Positions 8,697-18,865 of a stretch of DNA of 64,000 nucleotides are shown in pieces. The stretch is from Bactericera cockerelli (Eukaryota; Arthropoda; Insecta; Hemiptera; Triozidae). The stretch is taken from positions 18,685,094 through 18,749,093 of the forward strand of contig CM044966.1 in the NCBI GenBank assembly GCA_024516035.1, in the 5' to 3' direction. Numbering within the stretch: the first letter of the stretch is position 1; each line of letters opens with the position of its first letter. Under the pieces are notes generated by a model that did no database searches, was not told where the DNA came from, and saw only the letters and a list, made by a program, of their open reading frames with translations. A program made the translations under genes and the position numbers.

Positions 8697-10336
8697 GTGG
8701 ACAATAGACAAATGAAGAGAGATAGAGCAATGGAAATAAAGAGGAGAGAAAGATGGAAGGAGAGAGTTGACAATAGACAAATGAAGAGAGATAAAGCAAT
8801 GGAAATAAAGAGGAGAGAAAGATGGAAGGAGAGAGTTGACAATAGACAAATGAAGAGAGATAAAGCAATGGAAATAAAGAGGAGAGAAAGATGGAAGGAG
8901 AGAGTTGACAATAGACAAATGAAGAGAGATAAAGCAATGGAAATAAAGAGGAGAGAAAGATGGAAGGAGAGAGTTGACAATAGACAAATGAAGAGAGATA
9001 AAGCAATGGAAATAAAGAGGAGAGAAAGATGGAAGGAGAGAGTTGACAATAGACAAATGAAGAGAGATAAAGCAATGGAAATAAAGAGGAGAGAAAGATG
9101 GAAGAGAGAGTTGACAATAGACAAATGAAGAGAGATAAAGCAATGGAAATAAAGAGGAGAGAAAGATGGAAGGAGAGAGTTGACAATAGACAAATGAAGA
9201 GAGATAAAGCAATGGAAATAAAGAGGAGAGAAAGATGGAAGGAGAGAGTTGACAATAGACAAATGAAGAGAGATAAAGCAATGGAAATAAAGAGGAGAGA
9301 AAGATGGAAGGAGAGAGTTGACAATAGACAAATGAAGAGAGATAAAGCAATGGAAATAAAGAGGAGAGAAAGATGGAAGGAGAGAGTTGACAATAGACAA
9401 ATGAAGAGAGATAAAGCAATGGAAATAAAGAGGAGAGAAAGATGGAAGGAGAGAGTTGACAATAGACAAATGAAGAGAGATAAAGCAATGGAAATAAAGA
9501 GGAGAGGAAGAGCGTGAGTGGACAATAGACAAATGAAGAGAGATAAAGCAATGGAAATAAAGAGGAGAGGAAGAGCGTGAGTGGACAATAGACAAATGAA
9601 GAGAGATAAAGCAATGGAAATAAAGAGGAGAGGAAGAGCGTGAGTGGACAGTAGACAAATGAAGAGAGATAAAGCAATGGAAATAAAGAGGAGAGGAAGA
9701 GCGTGAGTGGACAGTAGACAAATGAAGAGAGATAAAGCAATGGAAATAAAGAGGAGAGGAAGAGCGTGAGTGGACAATAGACAAATGAAGAGAGATAAAG
9801 CAATGGAAATAAAGAGGAGAGGAAGAGCGTGAGTGGACAATAGACAAATGAAGAGAGATAAAGCAATGGAAATAAAGAGGAGAGGAAGAGCGTGAGTGGA
9901 CAATAGACAAATGAAGAGAGATAAAGCAATGGAAATAAAGAGGAGAGGAAGAGCGTGAGTGGACAATAGACAAATGAAGAGAGATAAAGCAATGGAAATA
10001 AAGAGGAGAGGAAGAGCGTGAGTGGACAGTAGACAAATGAAGAGAGATAAAGCAATGGAAATAAAGAGGAGAGGAAGAGCGTGAGTGGACAATAGACAAA
10101 TGAAGAGAGATAAAGCAATGGAAATAAAGAGGAGAGGAAGAGCGTGAGTGGACAATAGACAAATGAAGAGAGATAAAGCAATGGAAATAAAGAGGAGAGG
10201 AAGAGCGTGAGTGGACAGTAGACAAATGAAGAGAGATAAAGCAATGGAAATAAAGAGGAGAGGAAGAGCGTGAGTGGACAGTAGACAAATGAAGAGAGAT
10301 AAAGCAATGGAAATAAAGAGGAGAGAAAGAGAGAAA
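8697..10336. repeat. Compound satellite, 69-bp and 63-bp units
   Basis: Eleven units start at 8697, 8766 and on to 9386 at 69-bp spacing (one is 68 bp), each with GATGGAAGGAGAGAGTTGAC. From 9455 the spacing is 63 bp for about 14 units with GGAAGAGCGTGAGTGGAC. Both share GACAAATGAAGAGAGATAAA. Because 69 and 63 divide by 3, three minus-strand frames stay open over 560-640 codons; these are not genes. The switch is abrupt at about 9500. Confidence 0.96.
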
Positions 10337-10450
10337 GACACAATAAGAGAAATATAAAGGGGGGAAGAGAGGGATAAAGCAAATGAGGAGAAATGAAGGA
10401 GAGAAAGAGAAGGAGAAATGAAGAGAGAAAGTGAATGTTTGCGGCACGTA

Positions 10451-10608
10451 CCGACCTCAGTAGCTTGATCGATAAGACGACGGACTTGTAACTTGGAGGT
10501 CGGTGGTTCAAGTCCCGGTTACATCGTAGATTTCTCTCTCTCATAAAACACTTTAATGAGATAATGGGTAAATTTAGGAAAGCGAGTTTGAACATTTGTG
10601 ATATCACT
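10451..10608 (+). mobile_element. tRNA-derived SINE S2 with internal insertion
   Basis: Head CCGACCTCAGTAGCTTGATC and B box GGTTCAAGTCC. After ATCGTAGATTT comes about 45 bp of foreign sequence (CTCTCTCTC...GGTAAATTTA) before the S2 body resumes at AAAGCGAGTTTGAACA. Confidence 0.75.
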
Positions 10609-10815
10609 GCTGCACTTGTAGTGAAGTGGTTAACGCTCTAGTCTGGTAATATAGGTAGCGCAGGGATCCGTTGGTTCGAATTTGAATCCCACCCATTGCA
10701 TGAATTTTCCTCATTAATTCGAGTTTGTGACCACATAATAATAAGACTCTGAGGGTTAGGTGGTAGAAAATGCTTTGGGAATTAACCTTTGCCTGGTGGT
10801 TATTATCATTATCAC
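10609..10815 (+). mobile_element. tRNA-derived SINE S3, full length
   Basis: Head AGTGGTTAACGCTCTAGTC, B box GGTTCGAAT followed by a small TTTGAAT duplication, body GAGTTTGTGACCACATAATA, GGGTTAGGTGGTAGAAAATG, and end CCTTTGCCTGGTGGTTATTA. Confidence 0.8.
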
Positions 10816-10826
10816 GGATCGTTCCA

Positions 10827-10993
10827 TAATTAATAATATCGCCTTATTTATACTGCCCGATCAGGACTATTAAAGTCCCATTATCACCTTCGGTAGCTCA
10901 GTTGGTAGAGCGGTGGACTGTAGTGTGAAAAAAAAGTCCCATTATTCCAGCAGTAAGCCCAAGACGAATTATTATGTGGTAAAAATCCCAAAT
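10827..10993 (-). mobile_element. SINE S1 3' half, interrupted by a tRNA half
   Basis: Reversed S1 tail from AATATCGCCTTATTTATACT to AAAATCCCAAATA. It is cut at 10884/10933 by the tRNA-Tyr insert, and the head side is cut at 10993 by the LINE. Confidence 0.8.
10885..10932 (+). mobile_element. Retroposed 5' half of tRNA-Tyr
   Basis: CCTTCGGTAGCTCAGTTGG, AGAGCGGTGGACTGTAG is the tRNA-Tyr(GUA) 5' half to the anticodon loop, followed by TGTG and an A run. It is flanked by perfect 13-bp copies of AAAGTCCCATTAT (10872-10884 and 10933-10945), so it went in by target-primed reverse transcription. TGTG may be intron sequence of an unspliced tRNA-Tyr (inference). Not a functional tRNA gene. Confidence 0.8.
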
Positions 10994-13768
10994 ACGAGAT
11001 CAAGCAAAACGCTAGTTTTGCAACGCCGTTACAATTTTAAAAAAGCTAATCTTTCTGTTCTCTACGAGAAAATTCAAAATATCTTCTGGGAACCTCTTTA
11101 TGAAATAACTGCTCCTGAAGATGCTCTTTTTTTCTTTTATAACCAGTTATACTCCTTATTCGAAAACCACGTACCAAAAATTCCAGCCATACCGAAATCA
11201 AAGTCGTCCCGCTCTAAGTTCCCCGAGTGGTGGTCTCGTGATGCATTAAAACTTTACAAACAAAAGAAAAGACTCTTATCGAAACGTTTTATATCGACTC
11301 TCCACAAGGAAAAACTTAAGGTCTGCAAAAAGGCTCTTGATGTGAAGTTGAAGGATGACTACTTCTCTTTTTTACATAAAATTTCTTTAGAATCTAAGAC
11401 AAACTCCCGAAAGTTTTGGAAATTCACGAAAGGCAAAAATTCTACTCCTGCTCAAACCTACTTTAAAATAGATGGAGAGGTTACGTCTGACTCTCAAAAA
11501 ATAGCCAATGCCTTTGCAAACCATTTTCAATCTGTTTTTAATCCCTCTCAATATGACTATTCTTGTGACTTTATCCCATCCTCTCAACCTACCCTCCTTT
11601 CTTTGTCCCCCTCACTCTCTAACCCCTCCCCCTCACTACCTTCTTCACTCTCTACACCCACCCCCTCACTACTCACCTCACTCTCTACACCCACCCCCTC
11701 ACTACCCACCTCACTTTCTACACCCACCCACTCACTACCTTCTTCACTCTCTACACCCACCCCCTCACTATCCACCTCACTCTCTACACCCACCCCCTCA
11801 CTACCCACCTCACTCTCTACACCCACCCCCTCAGTACCCACCTCACTCTCTACACCCACCCCCTCACTACCCACCTCACTCTCTACACCCACCCCCTCAC
11901 TACCCACCTCACTCTCTACACCCACCCCCTCACTACCCACCTCACTCTCTACACCCACCCCCTCAGTACCCACCTCACTCTCTACACCCACCCCCTCACT
12001 ACCCACCTCACTCTCTACACCCACCACCTCACTACCCACCTCACTCTCTACACCCACCCCCTCACTACCCACCTCACTCTCTACACCCACCCCCTCACTA
12101 CCCACCTCACTCTCTACACCCACCCCCTCACTACCCACCTCACTCTCTACACCCACCCCCTCTCTGCCTTCCTCAGTATCCATAGTACCTACTCCTTCCT
12201 CATCACTGGCTACTAGTTCTGCCTCCCCGTCTAACTTGGACATGTTTTGTTTTGAGCCTGATGACATTCGCACTGCTATCAGACAACTTAAAACTAATAA
12301 AGGTCCAGGATCAGATAAGATTCCCGTGTTTTTAATCAAAGATTGTGCCCCTTATTTTATTAATGCTCTTCTATATATATTTAACCTTTGTCTCAAATTT
12401 AGCTGTTTTCCTGATGTTCTGAAACAAACTGTTATCACTCCAGTACCTAAAAAAGGTGATCCACAACTTGTATCAAACTATAGACCCATTGCCACTTTGA
12501 ATGTCCTTGCTAAAATTTTCGAACGTCTTATTTTTAATAAAATTAGTAATTATACCTACTCCCTTATCTCCATCCATCAACATGGTTTTACAAAAGCTCG
12601 TTCTACAAGTTCAAACCTAGCCTGTTTTCTTCATAATCTCTCTGAAATCCTACCTCACTGTGTTCAATCTGATGTTATCTATACCGACATAAAATCTGCT
12701 TTTGATAAGGTTGATCACGAGATTCTTCTGAAAAAACTCCATGCCTTTCCATTTCCACCAATTCTCGTGAAGCTTTTTGCATCTTACCTCAAATGTCGAA
12801 GTGTTCGAGTTAAATATAACAATGTCTTATCTTCTTCGTACTATCCCTCATCTTCAGTCCCTCAAGGTAGCCTTCTCGGCAATATTTTTTTCCTTATCAT
12901 GATTGATGGCATCACTAAAGTAATTAAGCATTCTTTCTTTCATCTATATGCTGACGACCTCAAAATATATCGTCCAATATCTTCTTCTCTTGACGTATCA
13001 CTTCTTCAAATAGATCTCGACTGTATTCAACAGTGGCTCATTTCCAATAAACTTTCATTTTGCCCTCAGAAATGTGAATTTGTATCCTATAGTAGACGCC
13101 AAAATCTAGTTCCTAGCTCCTATAATATTAACTCTATCCCTTTAAATAAAGTCCCTACTAAAAAAGATCTGGGTGTTACATTTTGTGAAGATCTATCCTT
13201 TAACTCTCATATTGATAATGTCACTAAGTCTTGTTTTCGAACTCTCGGATTTCTAATGAGAACTTTTAAACCTGTCAGTAATCCTGATCCTTTCCTTCTT
13301 CTTTTTAAATCCTTGATACTTTCTAAGCTTGAGTATGCAGCAGTGATCTGGACGCCCCAAACTAAAGTCCATATGAAACAACTTGAAAATGTTCAAGCTA
13401 CCTTCTGTAGAATGCTCTTTTTAAAACTAAATTCTTTCTATCCTCATCTAATATCCTATGTATCTCTGTCAGAGCAACTTTGCCTTGATCTGATTAAAGT
13501 CAGACATACACGTATTCAACTTATTACTCTCTTTAAAATATTAAACCAAATAATCGACTGTGATCTTAAAACTAAAGTTACCTACAATACTCTATCTAGT
13601 CGTACTCGTAATGTAGGTTTTAAATTTTTTAACATTCCATCAAATTCTTTTTCTTCACATTCTCCCCTCAATAAAATGCTTGATCTTTTTAATAAACACC
13701 AGAACAGCCTGTCACTCTCCACCACCTTCAACTCATTTCTCTGCTCTCTCTCTGAAATTGAAAATTAA
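10994..13768 (+). CDS. LINE ORF2 fragment: linker, repeat, reverse transcriptase
   Basis: Non-LTR retrotransposon polymerase fragment, continuously open. The Met at 10913 lies in SINE/tRNA sequence and is not a true start; LINE codons begin near 10994. Numbering from that Met: linker (residues ~28-222) with PEWWSRDALKLYKQKK, a Pro/Ser/Thr repeat (~234-420), then the RT domain: NKGPGSDKIP, NYRPIATLN, DIKSAFDKVDHE, VPQGSLLG and catalytic YADD at 679-682. The C-terminal part has LGFLMRTFKP and LEYAAVIWTP, typical of CR1/Jockey-type LINEs. No RNase H seen. The frame is intact, so the copy is fairly young, but it lacks endonuclease and a promoter. Confidence 0.85.
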   Translation, partial: TRSSKTLVLQRRYNFKKANLSVLYEKIQNIFWEPLYEITAPEDALFFFYNQLYSLFENHVPKIPAIPKSKSSRSKFPEWWSRDALKLYKQKKRLLSKRFISTLHKEKLKVCKKALDVKLKDDYFSFLHKISLESKTNSRKFWKFTKGKNSTPAQTYFKIDGEVTSDSQKIANAFANHFQSVFNPSQYDYSCDFIPSSQPTLLSLSPSLSNPSPSLPSSLSTPTPSLLTSLSTPTPSLPTSLSTPTHSLPSSLSTPTPSLSTSLSTPTPSLPTSLSTPTPSVPTSLSTPTPSLPTSLSTPTPSLPTSLSTPTPSLPTSLSTPTPSVPTSLSTPTPSLPTSLSTPTTSLPTSLSTPTPSLPTSLSTPTPSLPTSLSTPTPSLPTSLSTPTPSLPSSVSIVPTPSSSLATSSASPSNLDMFCFEPDDIRTAIRQLKTNKGPGSDKIPVFLIKDCAPYFINALLYIFNLCLKFSCFPDVLKQTVITPVPKKGDPQLVSNYRPIATLNVLAKIFERLIFNKISNYTYSLISIHQHGFTKARSTSSNLACFLHNLSEILPHCVQSDVIYTDIKSAFDKVDHEILLKKLHAFPFPPILVKLFASYLKCRSVRVKYNNVLSSSYYPSSSVPQGSLLGNIFFLIMIDGITKVIKHSFFHLYADDLKIYRPISSSLDVSLLQIDLDCIQQWLISNKLSFCPQKCEFVSYSRRQNLVPSSYNINSIPLNKVPTKKDLGVTFCEDLSFNSHIDNVTKSCFRTLGFLMRTFKPVSNPDPFLLLFKSLILSKLEYAAVIWTPQTKVHMKQLENVQATFCRMLFLKLNSFYPHLISYVSLSEQLCLDLIKVRHTRIQLITLFKILNQIIDCDLKTKVTYNTLSSRTRNVGFKFFNIPSNSFSSHSPLNKMLDLFNKHQNSLSLSTTFNSFLCSLSEIEN
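11613..12173 (+). repeat. 33-bp in-frame minisatellite inside the LINE ORF
   Basis: About 17 units of 33 bp (CTCTCTACACCCACCCCCTC plus ACTACCCACCTCA) encoding the 11-mer LSTPTPSLPTS. The unit length keeps the frame open. It lies between the linker and the RT domain. The antisense frame (Val-Glu-Ser-Glu repeats) is a shadow. Confidence 0.93.
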
Positions 13769-13917
13769 TTACCATTTTTCCCCCATTTCTTTTTACACTA
13801 TATTATTATGTATTTCTTTCAATGTGATATTTTCAAATAATTGTTATTTTTAGAAACCCTAGCTATAAGTTGTATTATGTAATTTATGTGTAATGTATTG
13901 TGAAATATGACATAAAT

Positions 13918-13968
13918 AAACAATTAAATTAAATTAAATTAAATTAAATTAAAATTAAATTAAATTAA
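13918..13968 (+). repeat. (AATTA)n LINE tail
   Basis: Pentanucleotide tract directly after the LINE 3' UTR; it takes the place of poly(A). Confidence 0.85.
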
Positions 13969-13975
13969 ACGCCAA

Positions 13976-14186
13976 GATAAACAAAACGAGCGTGCTATAC
14001 TTACGCTAAACCGAGTTCGTATGTATTTTCTTTTGTAATTTTGACCTTCTTAAATAAAACTTCTTAATCTTTTTTCTTCATATTCGTGTTTTCCTCGTCG
14101 AATAGAAGATGACTACTTTTTATTTGACCTTTTTCTGACACCCCTAACCGCTTTTACGAGCACCCCCAAAATTAGTAAAAGATTCA

Positions 14187-14220
<34 letters not shown>

Positions 14221-14911
14221 CCGCATTCGACTTACCACGGGCATATGGTTCAAGTTAAAATTATGACATTTTGGTTATGGGTTCTTAATGCTTGCAGCTC
14301 GAGGTTTTAACAAAAAAAAAACTTCCGCGGTCACTCGGCGGCGCTTTGGCGGTATTGCCTGTATCTCAAATGCGGCTGATAATAGAAAGCTGAAACTTTG
14401 TATGTTTATTATTTGACCAATTTACGGCTTTTTTTATTCTGTGTAATTTTTTTATAACTATAACCATTTATGAGTTATAACATTTTTTGTTGATTTTTGA
14501 CGTTCACCGACTTTTCTTCACGTAATCACATGTATCGCTATTAAGGCTTTATTCTATCGAGCTGAAACTTTCAGAACATATTCCTGAGTCTTGTCAGATG
14601 ATTCCTCGTCAGAATAGCCGTCTTCAAAAAATGTACGGTTTTTGAGTTATAAGCTCCTTAAGTCATTGGTAGCGCACGATATAATTTCGATTAGAGTACC
14701 TATGTTCTCCGAGTATCAGAGCTCAGGGATTCCTCAAATGAAATATACGTAATGGCTGTGTTTGCTGCCTTTCTTATATTTTTCTTTTTAATGTATTTTT
14801 CTTCGTCTAGCTTTTTTTAAAGATATGAGTGAGATTATTCAATAAAATATCTAATATCTCTAACAATATCATATTGAAAATACCTACTTGATCTAATGCA
14901 CATAATAATGG
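13976..14911. other. Non-coding region with poly-T
   Basis: No gene seen. 14190-14220 is a T run of about 30. The stretch 14330-14700 (CTGTATCTCAAATGCGGCTG, GTTATAACATTTTTTG) resembles the interior of the ACAGGGTGTCC elements but lacks their ends. Confidence 0.5.
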
Positions 14912-15592
14912 CTACGTATGAGTTCGGTGCGGAAAATAAAAAAATGTATGAGTTCGGTGCCGCCTAAAAAAGGTCATGTATGAATTCGGTGCCGCCTAAA
15001 AAAGGTCATGTATGAATTCGGTGCCCTGGTACTTGCCCTGATGATCAGGTAATTATAGTATTTTTTTCCTTATAGGCATGGCCTTCAATATATTTTACCT
15101 AACCCTACTATAAACCCAAGGCATGGCCTTCATTGTATTTTACCTAACCCTACTATAAACCCAAGGCATGGCCTTCATTGTATTTTACCTAACCCTACTA
15201 TAGACCCAAGGCATGGCCTTCATTGTATTTTACCTAACCCTACTATTAACCCTAGGCATGGCCTTCATTGTATTTTACCTAACTCTACTATAGACCCAAG
15301 GCATGGCCTTCATTGTATTTTACCTAACCCTACTATTAACCCTAGGCATGGCCTTCAAGGAGGAAATGGACAGCCTTGCTGAATGTAACTGTCTACAACA
15401 TAATCTACTAACTTAATAACAGCAGGATGGCTGTTAACAAACAACAGAGAACATTATAAAAAAACAATCAATTTATAAGTCATTAGGACCGCACCGAACT
15501 CATACATCACCTTTTTTCGGCGGCACCGAATTCATACATGCGAAAAAGGTGCGGGTAATCTTCGCACCGAACTCACCTATTGCCATAATAAT
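14912..15592. mobile_element. Fold-back element around a 45-bp array
   Basis: The left side has repeated TATGAGTTCGGTGC / CATGTATGAATTCGGTGCCG motifs (14929-15024); the right side has the reverse complement (GCACCGAACTCATACAT, GGCACCGAATTCATACAT; 15488-15572). Outer ends ATAATAATGG / CCATAATAATT also pair. No transposase. Confidence 0.68.
15060..15355. repeat. 45-bp minisatellite
   Basis: Seven units of AGGCATGGCCTTCATTGTAT, TTTACCTAACCCTACTATA plus AACCCA, inside the fold-back element. It shares AGGCATGGCC and CCTAACCCTACT with R12. Confidence 0.9.
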
Positions 15593-15594
15593 TA

Positions 15595-15892
15595 TGTATG
15601 ATTTTATTTGTGGTGAAGCACAAGGCCTCTTCACAATTTTTTGTGGGTAGCGCTGCATTACTAAGAGCCTCCTTCACATTTCGAATTATTCTATTACATT
15701 AATTTCTTTTTACTCTGGTAATGCCGCCACTGGTCGTTACTCATACAAGTAACTACACATTTTTCCTCACGAGGTATCAGTGGACCACGAACATCCAAGT
15801 ACAGAGCAGAAAAATTCCTGCCCCGCTGGGAATCGAACCCAGGTCACCATGTGTGCAATGCCTAGCGCGCTAACTCACTCTGCCACGGTGAC
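15595..15892 (-). mobile_element. tRNA-derived SINE S6, full length
   Basis: Minus strand: head GTCACCGTGGCAGAGTGAGT, B box GGTTCGATTCCC, body GTACTTGGATGTTCGTGG, CCTCGTGAGGAAAAATG and GTAACGACCAGTGGCGGC, and end AAGCCTTGTGCTTCACCAC. Best paired with 50112-50405. Confidence 0.82.
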
Positions 15893-16897
15893 TACTAAAT
15901 GTACATAATATAATTTGTAATGTATGAAAAACTAAAACAATTAGGTATAGAGTACTCCATTAAAATAATGTACGATGTACGAGGCTATAAAAAAAACACA
16001 CACACAACGAGTATTTACTTGTTAAAGTCATCTTAAGTTTTAGTATTTTGAAAATATGTAGGCCTGCAAGCCGAGATTCGGCGATTTGAGTTTTGTTTGA
16101 CAATATCGCATCAACCATACGGAAAATTCAGATCCTCGGAGAATTGAGATCCTCCCTAAGCAATCTAAGCATGCATACATAACACACATACATAACGGGA
16201 ATAGTTAATGTAAAAACAATTTCACGAAATTTCGTTGTTACGCATTTGATTTCTGAGAATTACCGATCCATAAAAATGCTTGACTTTACATAACTAAACA
16301 TAAGAGAAGGGTAAAAAAATCATAAAAGATTATTCCAATCGGTATCTATGTATAGTACCTACTTTTTTGCGAAAAAACCAAAAGAGAACTGGTTTTCTTT
16401 TGTTGTTTCATTGACCGATGATACTATAGTATATCCATTTCATTATGATAGTTGAGAATCATCACGACAAAATACGAGAACCAATCAGATTCCAGAATAT
16501 CTTACAATGTTGCAGTCCTAAAAATATCTATTTTCAGTACACTCTCTCACTCGTTGCGATTAAAAGGAGCTCTACTATACAAAGGTCGGAAGGGTACGTT
16601 TGGTGCAGGTAATATTTAAAAGTTTTCGCAAATGTTTGACTTGGTTCACAGTGCATGGATTACATAATAAATATAATATTTACTTCTTCATTTTTCTATT
16701 GTTTATATTTAGATTGTTTTATAAACATGTAGCTACCTACTACCTAAATAATTAATCTGGTTATGATCAGTAGATCAGTCAGTTCTCACTTGTATTTGAT
16801 ATGAGGATTGGGCTAATAGCTTTATCCCTCTTATGGAGTAGGAAAATCATTTTTGTACGTATTATCTTTCTTCTTCTTCTTCTTCTTTTACTCTGTC
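15893..16897. other. Region with no recognised feature
   Basis: AT-rich and without convincing open frames. A short (AC)n run lies at 15998-16007. Confidence 0.5.
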
Positions 16898-17010
16898 TTA
16901 TCCCGCTCAAGCAGGGTCGACGTTGTTCAACCTCATGGTTGAGGTTGATTGGTTTTGGCACATTTTTTTACGGCTGGATGCCTTTCCTAACGTCAACCAT
17001 TATCTTTATT
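16898..17010 (-). mobile_element. SINE S5 3' tail fragment
   Basis: GTTCAACCTCATGGTTGAGG and TACGGCTGGATGCCTTTCCT, the reversed long tail of S5 seen at 35461-35795. The hairpin AACCTCATGGTTGAGGTT is intact. Confidence 0.7.
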
Positions 17011-17619
17011 TAAAAAAAAGATGTAGTTTGGTTTTATTATTAATTTATAGGTAAATGAAAAAATAGTAGTCAAACCTATTAGGAAAAATACACATGAATC
17101 ACTTCGGTGAAAATCAATGGTTGGGGAAATACACGCAAAATCATGCTGGTATTATTTAGTATTTTAATAATAAAAATCACAATAAAAATCATCATACCTA
17201 TATGTACTGCATCACATAATATTATTACCTAGGTACTTGGTTATCGATCAGAAATTTATGATTTTGAATGTTTGAATCTACATAATATGTAGATACATAT
17301 ATATTGTATCAACCTTAAGGTTGAAAGAAAATGTACAAGGAAGTATTGTGCAATGCACCTTCCTGCACTTAAGATTCTTTACTTCTGTAGTCTTTGCAGT
17401 TTTGGCAACCCTGCCTACGATTTTAATAAGTCATAGCTATCATAATGAAAGGGATATACTATAGTTGAGTTATTTAGGGTGAACGTGTGATATTCAAAAC
17501 AATATTGATAAATCATAAGAGAGTGTACCTACTCTTTCTATTTTAAAGAATTTGCTTCATGCGTGTACAGCTGTACACTGTACATAATTTTTAAAAGTAT
17601 TTGATTTCCGAATTCATGC
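17011..17619. other. Region with no recognised feature
   Basis: AT-rich, no supported gene. A small CCTTAAGGTTGAAAG-type inverted stretch occurs near 17310; nothing more. Confidence 0.45.
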
Positions 17620-17930
17620 AATTTTTTACTTTCCTTATCCTATAATATACTCATTCCCCTATATTCACATTTCGAAAATATAGCTCATGATACCATAAAA
17701 TTTTCACATTTCTGGATCCGCATCATGCCTCGTGAACAAAAATTTTCGGCCACTGGTACCCTGCGTCGCCTGCTGAAACGAGAATCTGAAACGTACAACC
17801 TAAGACTTAATTTGGTATGGAAGTTGATTTTATATACCACACGAATCTTTTAGTGGCAGAAGCTGACTTCTTTTCAACTGATAAGAAAAGTGTGGTGGTG
17901 TCACACCAGTTTATTCTCTTTTTAATTAGT
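17620..17930 (-). repeat. R13 copy, internally deleted
   Basis: Reverse orientation: ACTTTCCTTATCCTATAAT end, TTTTCACATTTCTGGATCC and AATTTTCGGCCACTGG match 32160-32290; GTGGTGTCACACCAG matches the other end. The middle of R13 is missing. Confidence 0.62.
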
Positions 17931-18340
17931 TGTTTTGTAATGCGTTTTCGAACGACTTACCCACTTTGGTAATATTTTGCCGAAATTAAAAAAATAAAAA
18001 ATAAAATAAGAACCGATTGTCCTGAATATCCATACTATCGGATTCCCCATTAATACATGAGGAAAAATTATCACTCAATTTCCGTAACCCACTGGCAGGA
18101 TAGGCCAACCATGGACCAAAAATCCTAAGGAACAACTAGAAAGAAGAAACCCGGTGTAATAAGCTTAAAGGAAAAAATTAAAGGTGCAATATTTTAGATA
18201 TATTATACCGAAGAATAGAGATGATGAGAAAAGAAAAGTTTAAGACACCAATATTTCCAAGGATATAGTTAGTTCTAACTTGGTGCTCGTGTGAAGTTAT
18301 AGAAAATTGCAAAAAATGTAACCTACCAAAAATATCTGAT
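17931..18340. other. Unassigned sequence next to the palindrome
   Basis: No gene supported. A 66-codon minus frame (18178-18378) runs into the palindrome and matches no family I know. Confidence 0.4.
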
Positions 18341-18865
18341 ATCCCCCAAAAATACACTTCGTGTGCAAAAGACGCCAAGAAAATTAGAATCCTTCAAATA
18401 TAATTAATTACCTTAAAATATTTCTAAAAAGGAACTGATATCAAATGAATGCCAAGTTCTCCTAAACTGGAAATCATTTGCCCAGAAAGAAGTCTCAAGC
18501 ACAGAAATCAAACTGAGGATTGGACATGACATTTCCCATTAATCTACGATTTACCAACGCTAAAAGTTAACATTAAAAATCTTGGCAAGTTGAAAGCATT
18601 TTTTTAATTTTTGAAACTTGCCAAGATTTTTAATGTTAACTTTTAGCGTTGGTAAATCGTAGATAAATGGGAAATGTCATGTCCAATCCTCAGTTTGATT
18701 TCTGTGCTTGAGACTTCTTTCTGGGCAAATGATTTCCAGTTTAGGAGAACTTGGCATTCATTTGATATCAGTTCCTTTTTAGAAATATTTTAAGGTAATT
18801 AATTATATTTGAAGGATTCTAATTTTCTTGGCGTCTTTTGCACACGAAGTGTATTTTTGGGGGAT
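18341..18865. repeat. Near-perfect palindrome, 250-bp arms
   Basis: The left arm 18341-18590 and right arm 18616-18865 are reverse complements over 250 bp with very few mismatches (ATTAATGG versus ATAAATGG is one). The spacer is 25 nt (18591-18615). Ends are ATCCCCCAAAAATACACTTC. The transcript of either strand would fold into a long dsRNA hairpin. Could be a fold-back transposon, a recent inverted duplication or an assembly/library artefact. Confidence 0.92.

Larger units (their letters stand above)
10994..13970 (+). mobile_element. 5'-truncated LINE (CR1/Jockey-like)
   Basis: Starts abruptly inside S1 at CGAGATCAAGC and ends in a (AATTA)n tract at 13918-13968. There is no endonuclease domain, as expected after 5' truncation. 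The 3' UTR is about 150 bp with an ATAAATAAACAATT signal-like stretch. It differs from the L-hp 3' ends. Confidence 0.85.

Noticed and set aside
8633..10607. Three minus-strand frames of 564-640 codons
   Set aside because: They arise because the 69/63-bp repeat units are multiples of 3 without stops. The translations are pure repeats (ICLLSTHALPLLF type) in all three frames.
11584..12339. 251-codon minus frame (Val-Glu-Ser repeats) opposite the LINE
   Set aside because: Antisense shadow of the 33-bp repeat in the sense RT frame.
15060..15355. Possible interstitial telomere repeat (CCTAACCCTA words)
   Set aside because: The words occur once per 45-bp unit, not as tandem TTAGG.
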